This document shows positions 27,571-35,819 of a stretch of DNA of 64,000 nt, piece after piece. The notes under the pieces were generated by a model. That model was given only the letters and a program-made list of their open reading frames with translations, did not search any database and had not been told where the DNA came from. The DNA lies in assembly GCF_900100785.1 (NCBI RefSeq), contig NZ_FNCP01000023.1:20035-84034 (forward strand), in the 5' to 3' direction. Source of the stretch: Desulfosporosinus hippei DSM 8344. GTDB lineage: Bacteria > Bacillota > Desulfitobacteriia > Desulfitobacteriales > Desulfitobacteriaceae. Each line of letters begins with the position of its first letter. The stretch's first letter is position 1. Position numbers and translations under genes: made by a program.

Positions 27571-28449
27571 TTACGCTGTCAAAAGCTTTAAGATCTTGAT
27601 TTGGGCATCTTGGAGTATGTGATTACGATTATGGATACAGACATTGCCTACAAGGTTAACTTTACCGCGCAGTTCCAAACAGGCTTGGGCATAGGACATG
27701 GGTTCAGGTAAAGGGTAACTCTCCCACTCAGCCATTCCCAGCGCCGTCAACTGCAGGGCAGTCTTAGGACAGAGATGCATTACCGACTGTCCGCCAATTA
27801 TCTTCAAGGCCTCTTCCACAAAAGGTTTAGAAAACTGTCGGCCCTGCAACTCAAAGTATTTGGGTCCAAGGATATTCAGCCCCCCCACCGGATCTTCAAA
27901 GGCAATGAAGTCCACTCCAGCTGCGAGGGATTTTTCAATATACCGTAACAGCTGAAGGCGTAGCTTCTCTACTACTTTTGCAATGACTTCGGGATTTTTT
28001 CTCCAGATCTTAAAGACTCTGCTGATATCGCTTAAATTGTTTAAGATCGTCATTGGGCCGCAGATCTCAACCCCAACCGCTTCCTTTGCTGCTTTAAGAA
28101 GTTTTACCGCTTCCAGGGTCTCTTTTAAGCGACCTTTCTCAAAATCCAAATCGGGGAGCCCCAACAAATCTTCTTCATCTTTGCACACCGGTTCCTGGCA
28201 GCGTGGCCCAATGGTTGCCGTTCCCAGCTTGATATTGCCGCCTAAATTCTCCGCTTCAACGGTATGACAAAAAGGCACCATACAGAGGGTGCCTCCTTCT
28301 ACTTCTCGTAGGGTGCCAGCAATCCTAGCCATTCCTTCTCCATAAGTGTAAGCCTCGGGAAAAGGCAAACCTACCTTTTCCACCACACTCTCTGTGAAAC
28401 CGCTGGTATCCGACCCTTCAGGGCATTTATAATTTGTAAATTGAATCAT
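27571..28449 (-). CDS. UroD-fold methyltransferase (MT-I candidate B), short form
   Basis: 292 residues of the same superfamily, shorter than its two neighbours at the C-terminus. It shows FCHTVEAENLGG, the HLCP metal motif and a C-terminal VGNVCIHN. It is the first gene of the seven-gene operon, with CAGGAGG 7 bases before the ATG. Having two different MT-I-like proteins for one corrinoid protein suggests either two substrates or a heteromer (inference). Confidence 0.82.
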   Translation of the reverse strand: MIQFTNYKCPEGSDTSGFTESVVEKVGLPFPEAYTYGEGMARIAGTLREVEGGTLCMVPFCHTVEAENLGGNIKLGTATIGPRCQEPVCKDEEDLLGLPDLDFEKGRLKETLEAVKLLKAAKEAVGVEICGPMTILNNLSDISRVFKIWRKNPEVIAKVVEKLRLQLLRYIEKSLAAGVDFIAFEDPVGGLNILGPKYFELQGRQFSKPFVEEALKIIGGQSVMHLCPKTALQLTALGMAEWESYPLPEPMSYAQACLELRGKVNLVGNVCIHNRNHILQDAQIKILKLLTA

Positions 28450-28589
28450 AGAGTTCCTCCTGACTATATCTAGACGTTATATCGAACTAAAGTTTCATAA
28501 CTATTTAATAATGCTTTAATCTAACCAAAAAATTATATCATAACTCATAAAAATTTTAAATAATTGTACTGAATTGTGTTCATATTTCA

Positions 28590-28660
28590 AATTTATTTCC
28601 CTTCCACCGAGGATGAGCAGCTGGGTGTAGGTCAAATTCGTCAGTACTGACGAATTTGAC
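28590..28660 (-). pseudogene. DUF3102 remnant ending in a perfect 30-bp palindrome
   Basis: Bases 28631-28660 form a perfect palindrome (each half 15 bases, outer half GTCAAATTCG). The adjacent 20 bases (28622-28641) are the exact reverse complement of 29168-29187 within the DUF3102 gene. The reverse strand reads NLTYTQLLIL, like NLTYTQALILL there. It is thus an inverted, decayed fragment of that gene. The rest of gap 28450-28807 shows nothing else. Confidence 0.6.
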
Positions 28661-28807
28661 TAGCCGCCTCATTCGTTAATTTCACCTAATTGTTTCCTTG
28701 AATAAGTTTCGGAATTTAGGAAAATTTAAGATTAACCCCCTAGTCAAAACCTTAGAACCAAATTGATTTGTTGCAAACTTATCTTAATCTCAAGGAGGTA
28801 CCTCATT

Positions 28808-28957
28808 ATGGCAAAATACAATTTACCTGTCGACAAAAATCAAGTAGCTGCTCAATCGGGTGTTACTCTTGGCCCTGACACTACGTCTCGTCAGAACGGC
28901 AGTGTCGGTGGCGAAATGGTTAAACAAACCTTCGAAAGTTTCGGAAAGAAAAAATAA
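28808..28957 (+). CDS. Small protein, possibly spore-associated
   Basis: A 49-residue polar protein ([18 protein letters not shown] ... [11 protein letters not shown]). It has one of the strongest ribosome-binding sites in the window (AAGGAGGT, 7 bases before the ATG) and a strong terminator after it, so it is probably a highly expressed gene. Composition is like small acid-soluble spore proteins, but I cannot match a defined SASP signature; that identity is tentative. Confidence 0.65.
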   Translation: MAKYNLPVDKNQVAAQSGVTLGPDTTSRQNGSVGGEMVKQTFESFGKKK

Positions 28958-29030
28958 TCTGCCCCTTAGGACATATTAGATGGTAATCCCGCTGTGTTGT
29001 TCTCGGTCATAATCACGAAAGAGGTTAAAT

Positions 29031-29079
29031 AAAATAACGCCCCCAGTCGGGGCGTTATTTTGGTGTTAGTTCAGAATGC
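29031..29079. terminator. Strong bidirectional terminator with repeated tail
   Basis: A perfect 13-bp hairpin (AAAATAACGCCCC 29031-29043 / GGGGCGTTATTTT 29049-29061) ends in T residues on both strands. It follows the small protein gene. The next 19 bases repeat the element at 7351-7369. Confidence 0.8.
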
Positions 29080-29088
29080 GAATGACTG

Positions 29089-29670
29089 ATGAAGCTCTGC
29101 CATGAATATGGGACGGAAGAGCTAGCCTCTCCTAACAGTGACAGCTATCCAAAATCGACACTGGTGTCGAATTTGACCTACACCCAGGCACTCATCCTCC
29201 TCGGAATTCCGGAAGAGGAACGGGAGGAATTTATCGAGAACCATGATGTCGAGAGCATGACCAAATTGGAACTGCAGCAGGCTGTCAAGGACAGGGACCA
29301 AGCCATTCAGGAAAAGAAAGACCTCCAAAAGAACCTGGACGTAAAAAACAGCGAAATCACCCAACTAACCGCTCAGACCAAAAGTCTCGAAGAACAGATG
29401 AACCAGTGCCAAGCTGAAAAAGTTCAATCTTCCATCTCCAAGGCTGATGAACAATTCACCATTCACCGCGATGTCATTCTCAATGCTTGGAAAGAGCTTT
29501 CACAAATACTTTCCACTTTAAACAAAATAGATCCGAAGATAAAGGAAACTTACAGGGAACAATTGCATACCATGCTTCAAAACTTGACTAAGCGTATGGA
29601 AGTGTGGCCGCCCATTGTCACTACAAATTTATCGATTAAACCCACTCCGGGAGTTAAATCTTCAAACTAA
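29089..29670 (+). pseudogene. DUF3102-family protein lacking its N-terminal domain
   Basis: 193 codons are open. The protein reads LTYTQALILLGIPEEEREEF near residue 30, then a long coiled coil (KDLQKNLDVKNSEITQLTAQ) and a C-terminal helical tail. In this family the conserved DUF3102 domain comes before the LTYTQALILLG region; here it is replaced by the repeat/terminator at 29031-29079, and no ribosome-binding site precedes the first ATG. I judge it 5'-truncated, though the downstream reading frame is intact and could be expressed. Confidence 0.6.
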
Positions 29671-29700
29671 AGGGCCCAGTAGTATCCGGATCACGCCTGT

Positions 29701-29744
29701 TCCCGAAATCTGGCTCCTCGGCAGCTGATGATCGGATTTCGGGA
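29701..29744. terminator. Hairpin between convergent genes
   Basis: A perfect 10-bp stem (TCCCGAAATC 29701-29710 / GATTTCGGGA 29735-29744) has a long internal loop. It lies between the DUF3102 stop and the hybrid kinase stop, without a clear T-run. Confidence 0.45.
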
Positions 29745-29791
29745 CTGCTAACATTTTCATCCCTCCATACTTATCACGTAGTGCGCAATGC

Positions 29792-32608
29792 TTAAGAAAA
29801 TTTTTGATTTATATGCTGAGAAACTATCTTTTGAAGTCCTGCCAGGGTGATTGGCTTGCTAATATAATCATCCATACCAACAGCGAGACATTTTTCGCGA
29901 TCGCCCTCCATAGCATGGGCGGTCATCGCAATGATAGGAGTGCCCTGATTAATACTACTCCTCTTTTTAATTTCTTCAGTCGCTCTATAACCATCCATAA
30001 CAGGCATTTGACAATCCATCAAGATTAAAGCAAATTTTTCCTTATCACTTTTCTCAAGTGCTTGTTGTCCATTTACTGCCAATTCCACTTCATAGCCCAA
30101 TTTTTCCAGCATGGTTTTTTCTAATCTCTGATTGGCTACCATATCTTCTACCAGAAGTATCCTGGCCTTGGTCATTTCATAATCTTCTTCTATCATAGAA
30201 TGTCTTGTTGCTAGATTTCCACTTTTTACGGACAGCCCTAATTCAGCAACATCCAAGACTATATTAATTAACTCCATTTTTCGTACAGGTTTCGCTATGT
30301 AACCGGAAAATCCAATATCCTTAGCTAATCTTGCTTCTCCTTGCTGAGCCGTGGAGGTAATCAAAATCAGCTTAATATCTCTTAGTCTTTTCTCCTTCAA
30401 CACCAATTTTCCAAATTCATGACCACTCATTCCAGGCATCCTATAATCCACGAGTATTATTTGCGGTAAACTTTCAGAAGGCAGCCCTTTAAGCATTTCA
30501 AGACCCTCTTGCCCGTTTTGTGCACTAATAACCTTACATCCTGTTGCGCCAAGATATTCTCGGAAGATCATCCGGTTGCTGTGAGTATCATCGACAATCA
30601 TAACCGTTAGATGACTTAAGTCATAAGATTTATGAGTTGAAAGTCTCTGGGAATCGTCTTCAATTCCGCCATTCTCTAGCTCTAAGGTGATAACAAACGT
30701 GCTGCCCCGATCCAGCTCGCTCACAACTTCAATGTCACCGCCAAATAGTTCTATTATCTTTTTGGAAATAGATAGTCCAAGGCCGGTTCCTTCATATTTT
30801 CTCGTTGTCGAAGCATCCGCTTGCATAAAAACCTGGAATAACTTGCGTTTTGTCTCTTCAGACATACCAATTCCTGTATCCTGAATTATTATCTGCAAAA
30901 GTACCTTCTCTTTACTTTCTTTTAAGGCCTCTACTTTTACAACGACTTCACCCGTATCTGTGAATTTGACAGCGTTTCCAATAATGTTATTTAACACCTG
31001 CCTCAGCCTGCCGGAATCACCTAAGACTCTGTCAGGAACTTCACCGATATAGGAAACGATTTCAATTCCTTTCCCGTAAGCTTTTGGAGAAAACAAGGTG
31101 ACCGCCTCGTCAACAAGTTTATGAAGACTAAATGGTATATTTTCAATTAACAACATACCCGCTTCGATTTTCGAAAAATCCAAGATATCATTAATTAATA
31201 AGAGCAATGCGTCTGATGAAGCTTTCACCTCTGCTATGTAACTTGCTTGTTCCTTTTCCAGAGGCATACTGGAGAGTAGTTCTATGAAGCCAGTAATTCC
31301 ATTCAAAGGTGTCCTTATTTCATGAGACATGTTGGCGAGAAACTGGCTTTTAGCGATATTGGCCGTTTCAGCAGCAGACACATCTTTCATTACCCCAAAA
31401 GTTACTTCTTGACTATTCCATTCCCCAGTCGTGATACGTGTTTCCATAGGAATCTCTTGGCCGTTTTTTGTGATTGCAGGTATCGGAGAATAATCAATTT
31501 TGCCCTTTAAAATATCTCTAACAACACCCCCTACTTCACCTCTTCTGTTTTCCGGGTGAACCATTAAAACCGATTTCCCTAGCAGCTCAGCCTCTGAATA
31601 ACCTAATCTCTTGCAAACAGTACTATTCATATGCTTAATGATTCCATGATGATCTGCTGTTGGATTTAGTTCCAGCATCGTTTTACCAATGATCTGTTCT
31701 TGAGATTGATTCATGAGAGTTTCAAAAGCCTGGTTTACCATAAGATAGCGAAAATCGACAACCTCACCTTGGTCATTTGTAATAACTTCTTGAAGTGAAA
31801 AACCGTTGGTCATATTTTCAAAAAGAAGTCTCAAATTCTTCTCACTCTGGCGAAGCTTTTCTTCAATTCTTTTTCTTAATGTAATATCTCTTGAAATACC
31901 AATAACACCACTTACAACACCGTTTTCATTATAAAGTGGAGTCTTGATCGTTTCATATTCTGCAATTCCCTGAGGGGTTTTCAAGGTGATGTAATTAAAC
32001 ACATTTTTTTGCGATTCCATGACTTCCTTGTCTTGCAGCACATTTCTGGTAGCCACTGAATCATCAAAATAGTCGAAGTCTCCCTTTCCAATCACTAAAC
32101 TTTTTTCAGAGTGTGCAACTCTTTCAGCGAAGGATTTATTGCAACCTAAATACTTACTGTCCTTATCTTTTAAAAAAATCACATCGGGGATGGCATCAAT
32201 GATAGAGTTTAGGAACCTATTTTCGTTTTCCAGCTCATATTTAAGTTGTTTTCTTTTAGAAAGATCCCTAGCAGTAATATAAATTTTGTCCTCATAAACC
32301 TCTAATTCCCATTCAATATATTTATAGCAGTTGTTTCGGCATTGATACCGGTTGGTAAAATTCATCATCTGGTCAAGTTCTTGAAGAGTATTCATTACTT
32401 TTAATGATGCATCTAAATCATCGGGATGAATGAATTCCAGAAATTTTCTACCTTCGAGCTCCTCTGTAGTGTATCCCAGTATAATCTTCCAGGAATTGTT
32501 CAGTTTAATAAAAGCACCTTGCCTATCTGCTACAGCTAACATATCAAGGCTCCTTGAAAAAAAGCGTTCGAATGTAATATCAGTACTTTTTTCAACTGGT
32601 CCTGACAT
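29792..32608 (-). CDS. Hybrid sensor histidine kinase with PAS domains and two receivers
   Basis: 938 residues, with no membrane segment, so probably cytoplasmic. In order: PAS (about 10-120), PAS (130-250, IPDVIFLKDKDSKYLGCNKSF), two further PAS units (255-425), HisKA with phospho-His (NMSHEIRTPLNG, about residue 435), HATPase (DTGIGMSEE, GTGLGLSISKKI), receiver 1 (VMIVDDTHSN, VDYRMPGMSG) and receiver 2 (ILLVEDMVAN, MDCQMPVMDG). No Hpt or output domain is present, so a separate phosphotransfer partner is expected. GGGGG lies before the ATG. Confidence 0.94.
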   Translation of the reverse strand: MSGPVEKSTDITFERFFSRSLDMLAVADRQGAFIKLNNSWKIILGYTTEELEGRKFLEFIHPDDLDASLKVMNTLQELDQMMNFTNRYQCRNNCYKYIEWELEVYEDKIYITARDLSKRKQLKYELENENRFLNSIIDAIPDVIFLKDKDSKYLGCNKSFAERVAHSEKSLVIGKGDFDYFDDSVATRNVLQDKEVMESQKNVFNYITLKTPQGIAEYETIKTPLYNENGVVSGVIGISRDITLRKRIEEKLRQSEKNLRLLFENMTNGFSLQEVITNDQGEVVDFRYLMVNQAFETLMNQSQEQIIGKTMLELNPTADHHGIIKHMNSTVCKRLGYSEAELLGKSVLMVHPENRRGEVGGVVRDILKGKIDYSPIPAITKNGQEIPMETRITTGEWNSQEVTFGVMKDVSAAETANIAKSQFLANMSHEIRTPLNGITGFIELLSSMPLEKEQASYIAEVKASSDALLLLINDILDFSKIEAGMLLIENIPFSLHKLVDEAVTLFSPKAYGKGIEIVSYIGEVPDRVLGDSGRLRQVLNNIIGNAVKFTDTGEVVVKVEALKESKEKVLLQIIIQDTGIGMSEETKRKLFQVFMQADASTTRKYEGTGLGLSISKKIIELFGGDIEVVSELDRGSTFVITLELENGGIEDDSQRLSTHKSYDLSHLTVMIVDDTHSNRMIFREYLGATGCKVISAQNGQEGLEMLKGLPSESLPQIILVDYRMPGMSGHEFGKLVLKEKRLRDIKLILITSTAQQGEARLAKDIGFSGYIAKPVRKMELINIVLDVAELGLSVKSGNLATRHSMIEEDYEMTKARILLVEDMVANQRLEKTMLEKLGYEVELAVNGQQALEKSDKEKFALILMDCQMPVMDGYRATEEIKKRSSINQGTPIIAMTAHAMEGDREKCLAVGMDDYISKPITLAGLQKIVSQHINQKFS

Positions 32609-32762
32609 TTGATAATACCCCCTAATTATTGTTTCTTGTTTTTTAGAACGAGATATTATACAAAATTACTGATGATTAAAGGATTGTAACTTAGAAAATG
32701 ATTGTTCGCTTAGGCTGTAGTGATAGATTACGTTATAATTACAGTGAATGGAGTTGTTGTTC

Positions 32763-33020
32763 ATGAAAAAGAATTTAGGGTCTGTCAACACCCTTTACCC
32801 CATGCCGGTTGTTATTGTAGGAACTAAGATAAACGGTAAGGCTAATTATATTACTATTGCCCACGTTGGAATTATCGATATGAAAACATTCAACATATTA
32901 CCCTTCTATCCTCCTAAGATTTCAAAAATAAGACAACTTTATCGCACTCTAGTAAATGGAAAGACGCCAGTCATTAAACATGATTGGCACCTTTTTATAC
33001 ATAATTATCATAGTACCTAA
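32763..33020 (+). pseudogene. 5' fragment of a flavin reductase-like gene
   Basis: The first 40 residues (LGSVNTLYPMPVVIVG, NYITIAHVG) match the FMN-binding start of the flavin reductase family, which usually has about 190 residues. After that the reading continues for 45 unrelated residues to a stop. A ribosome-binding site (TGGAG, 9 bases before the ATG) remains. The rest of the gene has been lost. Confidence 0.65.
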
Positions 33021-33151
33021 TTATAAATTGCCCGTTCATTACACTTGTCACGGAAAAGACAAACCCTACATGCTCTAGTTTATAGAAATCATCAGAATTA
33101 CCGCAGTGCGTAGGGTCATTAAATCTGGTGCCAAAGGCACAATTGCTCATA

Positions 33152-33187
33152 ACATCAGCCCGGAGATTTTAGTCTCCGGGCTGATGT
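33152..33187. repeat. Perfect 15-bp hairpin between convergent units
   Basis: Arms at 33152-33166 and 33173-33187 (ACATCAGCCCGGAGA / TCTCCGGGCTGATGT) pair perfectly around a 6-base loop. No T-run follows on either strand. It may stop transcription or protect message ends. Nothing else is seen in the gap 33021-33295. Confidence 0.6.
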
Positions 33188-33295
33188 CCAGCAGGTAGGA
33201 TAAGTCTTTTTGGCTAATTTCCGGCTTCATCTTAAGAATCCTTAAAACTCTGCCTTGCCCTCTGTGGGGATCTCCCATAGGGCCAAAATAATACG

Positions 33296-35038
33296 CTACT
33301 CACCAAGGCGCGGAAATACCTGCGTCAATTTTCCAGGGATTTTGAGCAACACATCTTTTTCAAGCTGCCCGCCGCAGGAATAATAGTAACCATTGTCCTG
33401 CCAATCGAGCATGTATTTCACACCCGCTAAATCAATCTTGGTGAGTCCTCCGGTTGCTTTCCTGCCGTCGAACTCAAGTTCTACGGGTTCTTGGCTAGCA
33501 TTTGGAGGTAGATTGGTATGCGGAACCGGCCCTTGGGTAACAATCAACAACGGGTTCTGCTCACCGAGGACGAAATACATACTGAGCAGAGCACCTTTAC
33601 CCTCTTTTACTTCAATCCATTGGTGTTTGATCTTATAATTCTGACCAGGCAAAAAATAGGGTACTTGATCAAAACGCTCTGCTGCCTCAGTCAGAGTTAT
33701 ATCCTGAGGAAGATTGAGAACTTGAGTGTTTTCCTCCTCGATAGTTACCCCTTCAGGAAGATCCAGTTCAAACAGGGAGTCAGGCAGTCCCTGATTGAGG
33801 CGAAGCTCCCTCACTTCCCGGCGGTTTACCAGCTCTCCTTTGACATTATAATATTCCGTTCGTATTGGCATCCAGGTTTCTTTGTCCATCCAGTGATGAG
33901 TATTCATTTCCCCCAGCCCGGGGACTTTTTCACTGAATTGCACATGAAGAACCGGTCGACCTTGCAGGTATTCCGTACCTAAGATCCGGCTGGATTTATT
34001 CTCGGCCATGGCCTTGAGGCTGTCCGGGAAATTAAAGTTGCCACGTTCTCTGTATTCCTGGCTTAAGATAAGTTTACTGACCTGGCGCTTATCGGCAAGC
34101 CAACTCAGCATAACTCCGTCTTTCATAATTACCGTTATGGGCCCGGTTGCTCCACTGTCCCCGTCTGTCCGATAGTAATCAGGCTTTTTAAACCAGATAT
34201 GGGAGGTCATGGTGGTCGGTTTTCCCTGCTCAAAGAAAGTAGCATCCACGATTTCCTCGTAATCCTCTGTTTTCTCTATCACCGCCTGCACCTTATCCTT
34301 AATTTCGGCTACGGAAAGGGTTATTTTACCGGTCAGTGAATGTAAGAATGTCAAAAAGTCCTTCTGCTTTTTCATCTCCTCTTGCCATGCAGGGTTTTGC
34401 GACAGTTCTTGTTCAAAAGCATTTCTGGCCGCTGCCTCCATGGTTCCTTCCAAATAGTCACAAATTCGATCCTTTATATCTGATGACTCTAACGTCATGT
34501 CTAATCGCTCCTTTGGCTTTTTTCGATAATCTTTTAGTGTCTCCTGCAGACGGGCCCGGGCCCGGAATAACCGGGACTTAACCGTTCCCAGAGGTAGATT
34601 GTATTCTTCCGCAGCTTCCTGTAAATTCAATCCTCGTAGATCAATATCAAGCAGGATTTGCTGTTGTTCCAGCGGAAGCCTCTTAATCGCCTGCCCCATT
34701 TCCAACTTCAGCGTGACTGCATCCTCGACAGACAGTTCCCCGGTAGTTAGAAGTTCCGGTGATATCCCCGGCATTACCCTGCTGCTGAAACGCAACAACA
34801 GGTATACTTCGTTGGTTAATATCCGCCGCCACCAACCGGTAAAAGCAACCTCATCTTTTAAGCCTGACAGGTTATTAAAAACCTTAAGCATAGTGTTTTG
34901 GACGGCATCCTGGGCCAGATCTTTATCTCTCAGCAGGCAGAAAGCCTGCTTGGATGCCAGGGGATAGATATCCCGAATTAATACTTCCCAAGCTTCAATG
35001 TCACCCTGCCGAGCCCTCCCAATCAGATCTATTTTCAC
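33296..35038 (-). CDS. ECF sigma factor fused to an anti-sigma/LolA-like/DUF4367 region
   Basis: 580 residues. Residues 1-175 are an ECF sigma factor (region 2 DLAQDAVQNTMLKVF; region 4 LPLEQQQILLDIDLRGLNLQEAAEEYNLPLGTVKSRLFRAR, cited in two parts here). Residues 181-240 look like the N-terminus of an anti-sigma factor (DIKDRICDYLEG). Residues about 260-420 resemble a LolA-type lipoprotein-sorting domain and 440-575 a DUF4367 domain. No membrane segment is evident. An internal ATG at 34498 has AAAGGAG 9 bases upstream, so the second half could also be made alone. Sigma and anti-sigma are normally separate genes. Confidence 0.85.
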   Translation of the reverse strand: MKIDLIGRARQGDIEAWEVLIRDIYPLASKQAFCLLRDKDLAQDAVQNTMLKVFNNLSGLKDEVAFTGWWRRILTNEVYLLLRFSSRVMPGISPELLTTGELSVEDAVTLKLEMGQAIKRLPLEQQQILLDIDLRGLNLQEAAEEYNLPLGTVKSRLFRARARLQETLKDYRKKPKERLDMTLESSDIKDRICDYLEGTMEAAARNAFEQELSQNPAWQEEMKKQKDFLTFLHSLTGKITLSVAEIKDKVQAVIEKTEDYEEIVDATFFEQGKPTTMTSHIWFKKPDYYRTDGDSGATGPITVIMKDGVMLSWLADKRQVSKLILSQEYRERGNFNFPDSLKAMAENKSSRILGTEYLQGRPVLHVQFSEKVPGLGEMNTHHWMDKETWMPIRTEYYNVKGELVNRREVRELRLNQGLPDSLFELDLPEGVTIEEENTQVLNLPQDITLTEAAERFDQVPYFLPGQNYKIKHQWIEVKEGKGALLSMYFVLGEQNPLLIVTQGPVPHTNLPPNASQEPVELEFDGRKATGGLTKIDLAGVKYMLDWQDNGYYYSCGGQLEKDVLLKIPGKLTQVFPRLGE

Positions 35039-35396
35039 GCTTTGATCCTCACCTCAACTATTTCAATTCGAAATGCATTTCAGTACTTAGGATTCATAAT
35101 GGGGTTAAAAAGTTCCACAGTTTAAAAAAATATTACGAGCCAGTCTAATCTTTTTTACTTATCAAAGATTTATGGTCTGTTTTGTAAATAACAAAAGATT
35201 TTTTATAAGGAAATCCACAAAATAGTAATATTCCTATTACTATACAATCTTTTACATTAAGACTTCAAAGTTTTATCCTAATATTACACACCACTTCATT
35301 ACAAACCCTGTAACGGCTCCTTCATCTTATGCATTGCTGACCGGTACCGAAGTAAGCAAGCGTTCCCATTTTATGGCCTATCCATATGTGGGCTGG

Positions 35397-35425
35397 TTGC
35401 ATATTTTACAATTCATGGGTATAAT
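35397..35425 (+). promoter_or_regulatory. Sigma-A-type promoter of the ABC-F leader
   Basis: TTGCAT (35397-35402), a 17-base spacer and TATAAT (35420-35425). Transcription would begin near 35432 and give a leader of about 390 nt before the ABC-F gene. Confidence 0.7.
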
Positions 35426-35508
35426 ATAAGAAAAGGACTGACGTGTTGCAAGCACGCCAGCCCGGCAGATTGTCTAACCAAACGGTTAGCCCGAATTAGA
35501 GATTATAA

Positions 35509-35542
35509 GAAATAACCGCCATCCAGTAGGGGCGGTTATTTC
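35509..35542. terminator. Hairpin in the ABC-F leader, derived from a holin-like toxin gene end
   Basis: Arms GAAATAACCGCC and GGCGGTTATTTC pair over 12 bases around ATCCAGTAGG, followed on the forward strand by TTCTT. On the reverse strand the adjacent bases read MKKK-stop followed by this hairpin, the same ending as the toxin remnants at 40598 and 44870. It could act as a first, weak terminator within the leader. Confidence 0.6.
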
Positions 35543-35566
35543 TTCTTCATGAGGAGGTGTGGTAGG

Positions 35567-35719
35567 ATGAATCGTGATTTTGCAATGCTCCGTCTTGAAC
35601 AGTTGCCAATAGCAATCTTTGGAATTAGGTATGCAGTTTTATTTAACGGGATAGCTATGCCCATTTTTAAGCAACTGAGTACGGATCAACAAAATCACGA
35701 AATGACACACCTACCATAA
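35567..35719 (+). CDS. Small leader ORF upstream of the ABC-F gene
   Basis: A 50-codon ORF (MNRDFAMLRLEQLPIAIFGI ... THLP-stop). GAGGAGGTG lies 7 bases before the ATG, and an intrinsic terminator starts 25 bases after its stop codon, just before the ABC-F gene. The layout matches ribosome-mediated attenuation of antibiotic-resistance ABC-F genes, where stalling on a leader ORF prevents terminator formation. Its amino-acid sequence is not one I recognise. Confidence 0.55.
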   Translation: MNRDFAMLRLEQLPIAIFGIRYAVLFNGIAMPIFKQLSTDQQNHEMTHLP

Positions 35720-35743
35720 CCGCAACGAAACCTTAAAGCTGCG

Positions 35744-35775
35744 ACCGTAGGGACATTTCCCTACGGTTTTTTTTA
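35744..35775 (+). terminator. Intrinsic terminator (attenuator) in front of the ABC-F gene
   Basis: ACCGTAGGGA (35744-35753) pairs perfectly with TCCCTACGGT (35758-35767) around a 4-base loop, followed by eight T. It lies 45 bases before the ABC-F start. GAAATGACAC (35699-35708) can pair with GTGTCATTTC (35793-35802) close to the ribosome-binding site, a possible alternative structure. Confidence 0.85.
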
Positions 35776-35819
35776 TACTTAAATCCGTGAAAGTGTCATT
35801 TCCCTAAAGGAGAATGAAC

